Shown: positions 26,201-37,651, numbered from the stretch's first letter. The stretch: 51,616 bases of DNA from Reclinomonas americana ATCC 50394 (GCA_048213135.1 PS015032.1:277409-329024); one strand, 5' to 3'. The notes: generated by a model not told the origin, from the letters alone. A program made the numbers and translations.

Positions 26201-29200
26201 TCAGCGTAAACACCGACTGTGAGAGTGCGCCGAATGCCACCGAGCCGCCACCCGAGGTGACACTGGCCGTATCGACGGCCGCCGCAAACGTGGCCACTTG
26301 CGTGAACGTGGCGGTGTTGGAGAAGGTACTGGGCGCTTGCACTTGCAACATGCCGTTGGAGTCGCCAACAATGATCGGACCAGGCGTGTCCACGGCGATT
26401 CGCACAGCTCCGCGTGTGCTCAGACCAGTACCACCCTCCAGTCGCCTGCGTTACACTGTGAGCACGGGGAACTCAAAAAAAAAACACAGAGAAAAGAGGA
26501 GACGAGACGCAACAGGCTGCCTCCCACGGCGCCAGCGTTCGTATCTTGACCACGGACAATAAGGCTACTGCCATTGTCGCTGAGGGACACGACGGGCGAC
26601 CGCGATAATAAAAAGTCCTCTCCGTCGGAGCCCACATTCAGGCGATTGGTGGCCGGCGACAAAATCAAGTCCACATCCGTTGCCGTATTGATATTGCTGA
26701 CTTGCAGCGGTGACAGCACTTGCACCGAGCTGCTGGTGCCCGCGGACAATGTCAGTGGTCCGCTGGTGTTGACAAGAGACGCAACACCGGTGGCACCGCT
26801 CAATGCAAATTTGGCGACCGCGCTGACCGCACGGAGCTCCATTCGTGACTCGGCCACTGCGTGAGGAAGAAACAGATGTGTGAGAGAGAAAACCGACGGC
26901 GAGTGGGAAACTAAGTGACGCGGCACCCACCAGCCGAGGAGGTGCGTGCCAACAGGACCGCACTGTCGGAGACTGCGGAAACCTGAAGCTGGCGGTTCAC
27001 GCTGACTGACGAAAGGAACTCGAAGCCATTGTCAATGGAGGCCGGGAAGGAGAACACGAGGCCACCAGACGGATTATTAATGTCCAGTGACGTCGCGGAT
27101 GCCTTGACGGAGAATGCCTCCGAGCCGTCGGCGCGAACCGCCATTTGTAGTTCCGACGTGCGACTTTCGTTGCTGGAACCACTCGGGCGCACTTGGAAGA
27201 AGCGACCGTGAGCTTGCACAAAACCGGCAGTGCTGGGGGACGTGGGGTTGCCGGCCTGCAGATGCACATTACCGCCCCCGCGCCCGCCTGCAATCGCATC
27301 TGCAAACCCCCCCAAGAGAAGAAGAGAGGGAAGGAGAGTGTACATGCATCAGCAGCAGGTGGCTAATAATCACATCCTGGCAAAAAAATGCCAACAGACC
27401 ATCGCCGGCTCGCAGCGTGGCGTCACCGCCGGGGGACCCATCGCCGGCGACCAGCAGCAACGCACCGCCAGAGTACGTGGTACTCCCCTGCCCCCCGAAA
27501 AAACACAGGGAGAACAATGCATGAGTACCAAGAGATACCGCTCGACATGCACTCGCACCGACACACACCCTGGCACTCTGCCCGGTAATCATTGTGGTGC
27601 CGCCGTTACCGGCCACAGCGTCAAGACGCGTGATACTAAAGAGCGACTGTGGCGTGGAGTCACCAATCTCCAGTGAGCTGGTCCCTATTCTGGCGGTGAA
27701 TGCGGTAGTGTCCGTGGACGTTTGTTGGAGAAGGCTGACGAGAGAAGCGGAAGGGTGAGCAGAGTTTTGCCTAGAAGCTCACGACAACGTGTTTCGCACC
27801 TTCGCCGACGAGCCGAGGGCATTGTTTGGGCGCTGCGTGCGGAAGCCGACGGAGTGAATTGGAGAAGAGATATTGTGCCACGTGAGAACTCCAACGTGTC
27901 TGAATCGGTGGACTTGAGCGTGAACCCGGCGCTGGCACTCGCTCCGCCGCCGGCAAACACCAGACGCGCCGCTTGACTCGACGACAATGTTAATTGCGAG
28001 TCGCCGACAGTCGACTGCACAACCACCGCCGGCGCACTGACAGTGTTGGTGGCCACTAGCGTGGTCGTGGTGGCCGCTCCTGCCAAGCAACGAGAAAATG
28101 AGCTGCATGTACCGCGCGCGCACACACAGGAAAGCATCAGCACGAACCGGCCACATTGAGAGTGGTGACCGAGGTCGGCGACCGCGCGATGAGAAACATG
28201 ACAATGCCAAACAGGATCCACATCAGCAGCACGTGCGCCACCACTGTGGTCGACAGGATCACATCTTGCCAGTATGCGCTGCGCACGCCCATGGACAGAA
28301 GCAGACGGCGCCACCAAGAAGGCCGCGGCTTGACTGCCTCTTCCGCCGCTGCGCCAGGAGGAGTGTTGGCCAGCAGAGCTGCGAGCAACTGCTGCTGCCG
28401 GAGGCGCGTCAAGCGCGGATCCATCATCTCCACGTCGGTGACATGCGGCAGCGCATCGAGCGGCATGTCCAGCTGACCCGGATCCATGGGCCGCGGCATT
28501 CCGCCCCCACGCATCGGCGGAACCGAGGAGGCAGACACACTTGTTGACGAGGACACAGACGAGCGCTCATCGCCGGCGACCTCCGCCTCCCCCTCAAAGT
28601 CATCCTCGTTGCCGACAACCACCTTGCGCGGCAGCCGACGTCCCGTGGACGACTCGCTCGACAGCGACATGGCGCTCGCCGACTGCGACGTTCCGGTCGA
28701 CTGCGCATCCGCCACCGACGAGCGACGCAGGGCGGGCGCTGGCGAGCGAGTCTCTCCCGTCAGCATCAGCGGTGTCCAATTTACAGCGCCTGGCAACATT
28801 GGCTGTGGTGGTGTCAAGGCAACCGCAGTAGGCCATGCGGGTGAGAAGCGCGCGGCGATATTCGCGGCGGCGTGCATGGCCTGTGCGGGAGGCAGTGGAG
28901 GAGGAGGTGGTGGAGGAGGATGCGGCGGATGAGATGATAATGAAGAGATGAAGGTGTCATGGTCATGCTCCTGGGCGGCGCTTGGTCCTCCTGCTAGTGA
29001 GGAGATGGGCGCGGGGAGTGGCTTGAGGCGCCACACTCGACGCGAGTCAATCACTGCGGGTGATTGTGCCACTGCGGCGAACAATACACGCATGTGAGTG
29101 AGAGTCGCGTGCGCGCGAGGGAGAGTGAGATTGCGTGTGACACAGAGCTGTGTGAGTATGTGTGCGTGGGAGAGAGAAGACGCAACACAGCGACGGTGAC

Positions 29201-29217
29201 GACTGCGACGACGCCAT
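16989..29217 (-). CDS. Giant gene 1: single-pass membrane protein with a tail-fibre-like beta-repeat ectodomain
   Basis: Thirty-seven exons give about 3,200 residues (one N gap prevents an exact count). Order: a 280-residue Pro/Ser-rich head, one membrane segment at about residues 281-305, then some 2,900 residues of Gly/Ser/Thr/Ala/Val-rich beta repeats almost without Cys, and a short tip ending GFFVYDGASTSWY. No signal peptide precedes the anchor, so a type II topology with the repeats outside the cell is likely. Modules follow a pattern of strand-rich sequence, F-x-L-x-RP, G-x-x-L-x-I-x-GQ, GG-[DSN]-[LVM], x-L-x-GG-x-G, G-x-[VL]-x-[IL]G. This is the compositional style of phage and giant-virus fibres; homology is not shown. 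The start at 29217 is set by a 31-nt first exon joined through GTTGCG to 29071. Role is unknown: surface adhesin or cell coat are inferences. Giant gene 2 lies 122 nt upstream on the same strand. Confidence 0.85.
17319..18540 (-). repeat. 120-nt coding tandem repeat (40-residue unit), exon 35
   Basis: At least seven units, plus part of another beyond the N gap (17503-17675). Each 40-residue unit has the pattern VSTSGxVSAxxLxLTAAAIN-AAGAITGTSLSVSGVVNGxx. One unit near 17830 diverges (GGTITSGGVIVATGAITG) and is one residue short. Regular alternation of small and beta-branched residues with Gly turns suggests a stacked beta-stalk. The N length is not in frame with both flanks, so the real copy number is unknown. 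The exon ends at a GTTGCG donor (17318). Confidence 0.9.
18601..28079 (-). other. Giant gene 1, exons 3-34: modular beta-repeat region
   Basis: Exons joined in phase: 28079-27800, 27734-27569, 27487-27400, 27299-26931, 26856-26514, 26445-26076, 26006-25887, 25821-25613, 25554-25080, 24998-24763, 24684-23983, 23908-23833, 23762-23256, 23176-22896, 22809-22656, 22587-22348, 22293-22138, 22059-21943, 21878-21751, 21673-21601, 21524-21426, 21361-21225, 21150-21066, 20984-20841, 20770-20189, 20111-19968, 19900-19576, 19523-19373, 19296-19181, 19111-19026, 18956-18794, 18717-18601. About a dozen modules are recognisable. In seven of them an intron splits the module right after GG-x-[LVM]; in exons 11, 13, 15, 18 and 27 the same place is uninterrupted. 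The exact donor is ambiguous for exons 18 and 28, where two in-phase choices exist. Confidence 0.8.
28148..29217 (-). other. Giant gene 1, exons 1-2: cytoplasmic head and membrane anchor
   Basis: Exons 29217-29187 and 29071-28148, joined at a GTTGCG donor, encode residues 1-318. The head has a poly-Pro run, an acidic patch (NEDDFEGEAEVAGDE) after RRLPRK, and Ser-rich stretches likely to be phosphorylated. A basic/aromatic collar (SWWRRLLLSMGVRSAYW) sits just before the hydrophobic segment STTVVAHVLLMWILFGIVMF, the arrangement expected of a type II anchor by the positive-inside rule. Confidence 0.8.
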
Positions 29218-29339
29218 CTTTTCTCTTGTCTAGATTTAATTCGTCGTGGTCTCGTCGGTTGGAGGATGAACGATTGGTCGATTGGTTGACATCGTGCATT
29301 GCGACGAGTCTCATTTCTCCCCTCTCTCCCTCCTCTCCT

Positions 29340-32300
29340 CTAAATATACAAGATGGTGATGTAGGCGGTGCCGATAAAGTTCGTCCCCAGCCCCTTGGAC
29401 CACACCGAGATAAAGGTGGAGTCGACGGAGGCCGTCAGAATCGGCAGGCCGTCCAGCCAGCCGCCGCCGACGGAGAAGGGCGGCGAGAAGTTTGTCAACT
29501 CGGTGCTGGATTCAATGGTGCCGCCGTACAGCGTGCACTGCATGACGGCCACAAGGATGAGTAGCAGCAACAACAACGACGACAACCAAGTGCACTGTCA
29601 TTCCCCAGACGAAACTTGCACCGAAATGACTCGCTGGTAGAACGTGGCACCCATATTGTGTGCCACCTGCTGCGGTAATGAGTCGGGGAAGAACAGGCGG
29701 CTGAAGCGAGCCATCAGCGTGCGGAAGCGCGGTGCACTGACGTCGGCACCGGGCTGGAAACCGACTTGCATCGACAGATTGTTGCCGATGTTGGTGGTGG
29801 TCGAGACGATGCTGATGCTGCTGGTTGTGGTGAGGCTGATGGTGGAGGTGCCGGTGGTGACGTTGATGTGGCGCACATAGACACTGCCACCCGTGCCTGG
29901 TCCGTTGCCGCCTTGCAACACGAAATTGCCGCTGCTGGCCGCAAACACGGTGCCGCCGGTGCCGGACGATATGGTCACTGCCGAGCTCGTGCCGCCCACA
30001 ATAACAATGCCCTGCGGGGTGGCGTTGGTGGCGGCCGCACGTGTGAGCGTAAACGCACTATCGGCCTGTCCCAGCTGCAGGTTGGCCGTGTAGATCGAGA
30101 GCGTTCTCGTGCCGGTGGAGATGGTGACGGGCGATGTCAGTGTGCCGACGTACACCGTGCCGCGACCTGGCGCACGCGCAATGTGAGTGAGTGGCGCTGT
30201 TCATACGCAAGTGAGGTGGGGATTCATGGTGGCGCAACTGCTGCTGCCGGCACCGCCGTCAAAGTACACGTCGCCGCCGTTGCCGGTGCCGGTGACTTGT
30301 TGGCCTGCGATTGTCAGGTCGTAGAGGGTGGCGGTCGACGCATTGTTCTGCGTGACGAACAGATCGGTGGCCGACGTGCTCGACAGCGTCAGATCGCCGT
30401 ACACTCGAAAAGAGCCGCGTGCGGTGACCGTGGCACTGCAAAAAGCAAAGGCAAACACGGCGGTGAGGAGCAAGCAGACCAACGCAATTGCAGGATGTGC
30501 TGAAGACGCACGATGTGTTGCCGAGAATGACCGAGTTGGAGCGCGTGCCGACAAACATGTTACCGTTCTGTGTGGTGCCGCTGCCGACGTCGAGAACAAT
30601 GCTGCCGCCGCCGGGAGTGGTGCTCGAATTGGCACCCCGCAGGGCAAGCAGACGCGCTGGTGTGCCCGTGTATCCACTGGGCACGGTTCGCAGCACAGAG
30701 GTGCCGACACTGAGGAGGTTGGTCATGTTGAAGGCGTTGACGGTGGCCGTGCAGAGCGACGTGGCGAACAGTAGGCCAGCCCCCGAAGAGGAAACATCGT
30801 TGAAGGTGGCGGTATTCGTGGCGCCGAACAACGCCGTGCTGGCCGCTGTCGAGGTTATGGTGGTGGCCGAGAGGCCGGCAGTGGTGGCCGGCGACAGCAA
30901 AAAGGTGGTCGGGGCGGTGATGGTGACGGCGGGCGCCACGACCTGGAACAAGGTGGTGGCATTGGCCGTGACGATGCCCGACGCCTGGAACGTGGCGGTG
31001 GCACCCTGCACGCTCACCAGCGGCGTCGGACACGCGCAGTTGGTGACGGGGGCGGAGCTGCAGCGCAAGTGTCCGTTGCCGGTCAGCGACAGATCGCCGT
31101 TGGACGTGGCGGCCGACACGGTCAAGCGCGCCGTCTGCGAGAGAATCAGAGCAACATTGCTCGACTCCACCAGCGTCGACGTGGAGCTGGTGCTGAGGTT
31201 GCGTCCGGCGCTCATGGACAGCACCGTGGCCGTGGATGTGCCGCTGAGCGTAATGTACTTGCTCGTGAACGAGGCGGTGCCGGTGGCCGCCGCCGACAGC
31301 GTGACGGTTCCGGTGGAGGCCGTGGATGAGACCACCAGCGCCGATTCGCCGGTGAGCGCCGCACTCTGTGCGCCCACCAGCTGCAGTGTGGTGGCGGCAG
31401 TGACCACCAGTCCGTTGCCGCCGGTGAGAAGCGCCTGGCCCGAACCACCAGTGGTGCTGGCCGTAATGGTCGCGATGCTGCGTACTTCGGCGACCGACGA
31501 GAGCAGAATGTCGCGCGAGGCCTGCACGTTGGCCGTCGCCGAGGCCGTGATGGTGAACGGGTACGCACTGGTAATACTCACGGTGCCGCCGGTGAGCGTA
31601 AGTGGTTGCGTGGCGTTGATGGTAAGGCGCTCGTTCGCCGTTTGCGTGGCGGCGGCTGTCGAGGTCGCCGACAGAGTCGGCGCCGTCAGCGAGGTCTGCT
31701 GCACGCCACGCAAGTTGACCGTGGCCGAACTCGTCACGTCGAGCTGCGTGCTGGGCGTCACCTGCACCGTCTGGCCGGACGCGCTCACCGCCGTGGTGCC
31801 AGTGACCGTCGCTGTGCCGGCATTGGTGGCCGACGTGCTGCCAATGTACACGAAACCGCCGCTGCTCAGGTTCTGGTTGCCGCCGGTGTTTTGCAGGAGT
31901 ACGCTGTTGAGCGAGCGCACAGTGATAAAGTCGCCCAGTATGGAGGCGTCGATGGAGGCCGCAGCGTCGACTGTGGCCGCAGACTGCGAAATGGTCGACG
32001 AGGTGACGTTGTAGACGCCGTTCACCATGCTTGCACCGATGGTGGCCACGGTCGAAGCCGAAAACGACAGCTGGTTCGCGTCAATGGCGGACGACGATCC
32101 GGCACCACCACCGCCACCGCCACCCGACGGGGCGAATGTAATGGTCGGACTGGTCATCGACAGAGAGGTGGAGGCGTCCATGGTGACATCGACACCCGAC
32201 AGCGTCATGGTGTCGACGGTGGGCGACACGACGACGGACGGCGACGAGATGGTGGTGCTGGTGGTGCCGGCCACATTCACCAGTGCCATCGACGACAGTT

Positions 32301-35300
32301 GCAAGGCGGTGGCGTTCAGGTTGACCTGCGTGCCGCCCAAGCGCACCTCGGTGCCCGCCGTGCCGGTGATGATGGGCGAGGTGAGCTGCAGCAGTTGCTG
32401 CGACTGCAATACGAGCTGGTTGCCGGCCGAAATGTTAAAGGCGGTGCTCGGCGAGATGGTCAGGGTGGTGGCCGAGATGTCGACAGGGTCGCCATTGACC
32501 GTCACCTGAGGCAGCAGCAAAGAAGGAGAGTCAGTGGTGGTGTTTGCTGGTTTCTCCGATCAAGACAAGCGGAGCCATACCGACGTGGCGGCCGACAGGT
32601 CGGTCAGTCCCGTACTGTTGATGTTGATGTTGGGAGCGGTCACAGTGGCGCCTGTCGAGCCGCCGAGCACCAGTGGCAGTGCCGTGTTCACCGTCACCAC
32701 TGAATTGTTCAGGCCGAGTTGAATGTCGTGAGCGGCCAACTGCATGTGCATCAAGAAGGCGAGTGGGCGGCAATGCAAGTGGAGAGGGGGAGGATCGCGC
32801 AAACCTGTACGACTCCTGTTGGTGCGCCGATACTGATGCTGGACTGCGTGCCGACTCGCAAATCGCCCGACGAACCCACGCCGACCATGCTGACCGGACT
32901 GAGGTCGGTGGCACCGGTAAACGACTGGCCGGCATCCACGTACAGGTTGCCACCGGTGCCACCCAGGCTGCGCTGACCGACCACCGCCAGCGGAAACGAC
33001 GCATTGGCACAGGTGACGGACGAAGCAGTGGTGGGAGTGGCTGCAGGAAGCAAAGCAGTGAGGACGACACGACAAAGACGTAGCACGACAGTGGAGGAGT
33101 GTACCGTCCATCTGCAACTGCGAGTGCACCACCCAGTTCGACGCCGCCACGTTCAGCGCCGAGCTCGGATTGCCGAGAGTGATGACATTGGAGACTTGCG
33201 TGCCGATCCACACGTCGCCGGCCGACGTAGTACCGGCACCGCCTTCGAGTTGCACGCTGCCGCCGGTGCCCATGGGAGAGCTCTGTCCGTTGAAGGCAAT
33301 GGTCTGCGGTGCTCCAGTGGGGGCCGGCGCTCGTGTAAGGTTGGGCATGGAGGTGGCGGTGCCGAGGCGAATATTTCCCTCGGCGTACAAGTTGCCGCCG
33401 ATGGCTGTCGGCGCGGTGCTGCTGCCGCTCACCACGCCAGCAGTGGTCGCCTCTGCGATCAAGAGCTGGGCATTGGCACCACTGCGCACAACGAGGTCTT
33501 GATCACTCGACAGGCCCGGTGTGTCAAAGAGCAGTTCGTCGATCTGCAAGCGCACGGGGACGTGTCAGCTCACCGCACACGGAGAAAAAGGACACTCACA
33601 AAGGCGCACCTGCATCGGCTTGAGAAACGTGGCCGGACCGCCGACCTCGATGGTGCCAGTGGAGCTGCCGAGATTGACGTGCGACACCGACGCACCAAGC
33701 TCCACCGCGTCCGCCGACGACACCGAGAGCGCCACCGCCGTACCGCTGGCCATTTCCAGCGAGTTCGCAGCCAGCCGCAGACTCACCGATCCGGTCGTGT
33801 GCTCACCACTGTGGTCGTGAGGGGTGAGCAAGTACAAACACACACAAGAAGCACTCGCTCAAAGTCCACGCACGTCGTCAGGGATCCACCGACGGCATTC
33901 AGTGAGCTACCATCGATAATGGCAGTGCCGAGACGTGCGCCGCTGCTGATAATCATGGTGCCGGTGACGTAGACCTCGCCCGACGTGAAGCCGGCGGGGA
34001 TGCCGGTGAAGTTGCGCGGGAGGTTGGTGCCGACATTTGTGGTCTGCACGATCGTCGCCGTGTTGTTGACCCGAATGTGCGGAAAGACGTTCAGATTGCG
34101 ATCCACGTCGGGCAACACACTCTGCAACCCGATCACCATGCCCAGTGAGAACAGCACAGCATACAGCAGCCAATACGGGAAGGACAGAAACCGGTGCGCA
34201 CCACTGCCGATGTCTGGTTTGTGTGTTGCAGAGTTTGGAACGAGTGCAAATCGAGAGCTCCCTTGACGGTGAGTGCCTTGGCACCGAGCATGGCCGTCAT
34301 GAGCCACACCAGTCCGATGGTCAAGATAATCACGGCGATCACGACGATGATCCAGCCACAGCAGTCGAGACGACGGCGCACAACATTCATTTCGTCCACC
34401 GTCTCCTGTGTCAGCGAGAACCACTTGTCTGCGGACGGAATAAGTACGAAGTTGGTGGTGAGCGCAGTTGAGATGACGTCAGCCACACAGAGAGGATAGA
34501 GGTGACGCGTACCCTTGACCGCAATCGGTGACTCCTCCGTGATGATTTCGACTGGTTTCTCCATGGGAGCTGGTGTCACGCGCCGCGGAAACAAAAGTGG
34601 CGAAGCCTGTGCAAGCGATGCTGTGTGGCAGTGGAGGAGGAGAGGAGGTGAGTAACACGGAAAGACAGGCCGTGGACTTTTCCACGCAACGCAAGGAAAT
34701 CTGGTGGCGACGGCCGCTCTTGTTGGTGGTCGGAAACGCTGCTGTGCGCGTCTTGTCGGGCGCCATGACGTTGGAGGCTAGATAGAGGAAATGATGGTGG
34801 TGAGCTTCTCGACAAGGTGGGAGCGAGGATAAAGCGACAATGAGGAAACCTTCGCCGTCGCGCTCCAGCTTTTCCAGCAGCAAGTTTCGCGTTCCACGCG
34901 CGTGGTTGCCAAAGATCTCCACACTGCGATTGCTCGAGTCGGGTTCCGTGAGCTGGTGTGTCGTCGAGGTGGTCGTTGCTCTGCGCCCATGCACCACTCA
35001 ACATGAGAAGGAATCAACAGCGAGGTCATCATGAGGAACAAGAACAGCACGCAACGTTTCGTCGTCGCTGGGATCCGGCTGTGAGATGCTGCGCCGCTGC
35101 GGCTCGGCAGACGGCAGAATGGTTCGCTGCTGCTGCTGCTGCGGTGACTGCGGTGTGTGCAGCGCGATAGATTCAGGCAGCGGCACGGCCAGCGGCAGCG
35201 CATGCGCACGCGCATTGCGCGGCACATTCGCCGTCGGTGGCACAGGCACCAGGGGCGGCAGAGGTCGATTGGGTGGTGAAAACACCGACGGCGACGGTGG

Positions 35301-35699
35301 GCTGCGTGGATGATTGCCTGCCCTTGTCCGCGTGGTAGCCGCCGCCGCTGCTGCCGAGCCCTGCACCGAGCGGCCTCCCGCGGGGCTGTTCGGCAGCACC
35401 AACAGCTGCGATGGAATGGCTGCCAGTGGCGACGAGGCATCCATGTTGGACAGGAAGGAGTGTCGCTCGGCACTGGCACTGGGTGGGCGCGACGTGCGCA
35501 TGGTGAGGGGCGTGACACTCGACGAGGCCGCCAGACTGTTGCTGGCCGGTGACAGCGGCAACGCTGTGTTGACGGCAATGGCCAGCGGTGGTGGTGGGCG
35601 CCGCGGTGGCGCCTGCAACCTCAAGTCCAGCGGTGGCGGTGGGTTTGGAAGCGGCGCCAGCGGTGGCGGGGGCACACCGTTGGCCGCTCGTCGACTCAT
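29340..35699 (-). CDS. Giant gene 2: single-pass membrane protein with a long beta-rich ectodomain
   Basis: Fourteen exons join in phase to exactly 1,805 residues: 35699-35056, 34980-34850, 34777-34691, 34620-34513, 34428-34202, 34121-33874, 33808-33610, 33543-33105, 33040-32805, 32739-32581, 32505-30512, 30435-30239, 30166-29616, 29537-29340. The head, about 345 residues, is rich in Pro, Ser and Ala, with basic and poly-Gln parts. A membrane segment (WIIVVIAVIILTIGLVWLM) at about 349-367 follows RRRLDCC. The ectodomain shares the GQ-x-GTGG-x-V-x-L-x-GG-x-G-x-V-x-IGT module with giant gene 1 and is otherwise Thr/Ser/Ala/Val-rich with many N-x-[ST] sites. It ends in a 65-residue tip (CTLYGGTIESSTELTNFSPP start) unlike that of gene 1. 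Exon 11 alone encodes about 665 residues. Donors include GTTGCG three times and GTGCGT/GTGCGC four times. Function unknown; surface adhesion is an inference. Confidence 0.88.
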
Positions 35700-35936
35700 C
35701 TTGCCGACACGACACTGTCACACAAGCGCACACACACGGATTTGCTGACTACGGTGATGACGCAAAACGCAAGCGTGCGTGTGGGCGTGTGGGTGTGTGT
35801 GTGTGAGAGAGGGAGACGAATGTGAAAAATGTGGAAATGTGTCCGGCTGCGTGCGAAACAAAGTGATGATGACGCATGATGCGTTTCCAGGACCTCTCCC
35901 AAAAACCGACTGTACGGCTTTCATTGAAAAATCGGT

Positions 35937-37485
35937 CTACGACTGAGGAGTCAGGCGCAACAGCGGGGCAATGGCGGCGTCGTCGTCATCGGCCGCCGCC
36001 GTGGCCGCCACCAGCAGCGAGTAGTGTGCCTGGATGAGCTCCCACTCCTCAAGCTCGTCCATCCACTCGATTTGGCACACTCGCGCCCAATCGTCGCTGT
36101 CCAACAGCGTCGTCACGTCTCTCCTGTGCGGCCGTCGCGGCACTGGCACCGCAAAGCCACTGTGAGCGCGCGGGCTGTGATTGCCGCCTGCGGTGGGCGA
36201 CAGGGGCGCGTTCCGACGCGGTGACGACGGTGGCGAGGGATGCTGCAGGTGGTGCTGGCGGGTCAGCGCCATGACCTCCTCCCCCGAGAGCGGATGCGGT
36301 GGGTGGTCGGTGGCCGGCGCGGCATCATGCACCAGCCGCTGCATGGTCACCGCGGCACACCTGGCGTATCCGTGCTGCAAGTAGCGCTGCCGCTGTGCCT
36401 CCAGCGTGCCGTACTTCTCAAATCCCAGCAGCGGCGCCGATCGATCCTGTGTTTCGGAGGGGTGGGTGAGAGGATGACCACGACCTGCTGTACGGCACGC
36501 ATACCTTGAGATTCTCAATCATGGTGCGACCAAAGGCGTCGTCGGCACCCACTTGCTCATACACAGCAATGGCGGAGCGAGAAAACGTCGACGAGCACCA
36601 GGTCAGCAACTGATCCGCCTCCTCCGGCTCCATGTACACCAAGACGCACTCGGAGAGGAACAAAGTGGGTGCGCTGCACGCACGAGGAAAGGTGAGTGGC
36701 AGTAGCTGTGCAAGGGGAGAGAATGTACGCACCGAGGATCGAGCCCCGCCTTGACCAGCAACGCGTCCTCCAACTGCGGCACATCTCTCAAGTCGGCCGA
36801 CAGCAGCACGTACTCCGACGACGCCCACGGCGACGCAGTCTCCGAGCGCGGCGGTCCCATGGAGCCCACCAACGACTCGAATCCCGGCACCAACTGCGAC
36901 AACTGTCGCTGCTTGCCCAGCACGCGCATCTTGCGCATCACCGTCTCCTCAAAGTCCACCTCCACGTAGCGAAGCTGCACAGAATCCAGCAGCGCTCGCT
37001 CACACACTACACCACTCTGCGCGCGAACTCTCACTGTGTGTGGCATGCGCGCGCGCGAGAGAGAAAACTGCACAAGGAGAGAGAGACCTTCAAGCAAAAG
37101 TACGTTGTATCAGAACCAGCTCCGAGACTGACAATCTGCGCTGGTCCACTGTGCACACACACAGTGTGAGAGACACACACTGAGAGAGGCGGGGGCATCA
37201 GTGTGCACCTGGACACTGCAACGCCTTGCAAGAAGCGACGAATGAGCTCACGCACAGCCGCCACTCGTGTGTAATACCCTGCGAGCTCACACATTGAGCG
37301 ACACTCTCTCTCTCACTCTCACTCTCACTCTCTCTCACACTCACCACGATTGATAATGGGATGTCTGCGGGTGGGTCGCCGCACAAAGAGCCCAACAAAC
37401 GGGTCTTCCCAGTAGCCGAGAGTGACAGCCGATCTGCAGCACAATAAGAGACAAGTGAGAAACACTCACACTCACAGAGACATTG

Positions 37486-37519
<34 letters not shown>

Positions 37520-37584
37520 TGTTTGCTGACTGCTGCATCGTCGTTGGTCTCTCGCACTGCGGCATCGTCGCTCATGGACGCCAT
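35937..37584 (-). CDS. LCMT1: Leucine carboxyl methyltransferase 1 (PP2A methyltransferase)
   Basis: Transfers methyl from S-adenosylmethionine to the C-terminal Leu of the protein phosphatase 2A catalytic subunit, in the cytosol. Exons 37584-37520, 37433-37345, 37278-37209, 37148-37088, 36974-36733, 36673-36505 and 36446-35937 give 401 residues. Family blocks in order: SAVTLGYWEDPF, INRGYYTRV, the SAM motif IVSLGAGSDTTYF, EVDFEETVMRK, LLSADLRDV, LFLSECVLVYMEPEEADQLL, YEQVGADDAFGRTMIENLK, YGTLEAQRQRYL and FLDE-like EWMDELEEWELIQAHYSLL. Compared with the roughly 334-residue human protein there is a Pro/Ser/His/Arg-rich insertion of about 60 residues between VTMQRLVHD and LLDSDDWARV. Donors are GTTCTC, GTGAGT, GTGCAC, GTCTCT, GTGCGT and GTATGC. 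An upstream in-frame ATG (37653) would overlap the divergent adenylate kinase start, so I prefer 37584. Confidence 0.93.
37488..37519. repeat. (GA)n in LCMT1 intron 1
   Basis: About 16 GA units; on the minus strand a CT tract that begins right at the GTTCTC donor after 37520, in the intron between exons 1 and 2. Confidence 0.85.
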
Positions 37585-37651
37585 GTAATGCAAGCGTTTG
37601 AGTTGGTCGACTCGACGATCCCTTTTATTTTGCTTCTTGACTTTTTTTGAC
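37585..37651. promoter_or_regulatory. 67-nt divergent intergenic region
   Basis: It separates the start codons of LCMT1 (minus) and adenylate kinase (plus), so both 5' leaders and core promoters must share it or overlap neighbouring exons. A T-rich run is present on the plus strand; no standard promoter element was identified. Confidence 0.4.

Noticed and set aside
30488-32014. 508-residue plus-strand open frame
   Set aside because: It is antisense to exon 11 of giant gene 2, whose minus frame is in phase with 13 other exons. The open frame follows from the GC-rich third positions and repeat composition.
34122-34201. Apparent second membrane segment (WLLYAVLFSLGMVIGL) in giant gene 2
   Set aside because: It lies in an intron (GTGCGC donor, TTGCAG acceptor). 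With it removed, exons 5 and 6 join in phase and the total is an exact multiple of three.
16989-35699. Integrated phage or giant-virus segment carrying tail fibres
   Set aside because: Each gene has many spliceosomal introns of host type and a membrane anchor, and no viral replication or capsid gene is nearby. Ancient capture of the repeat type remains possible.
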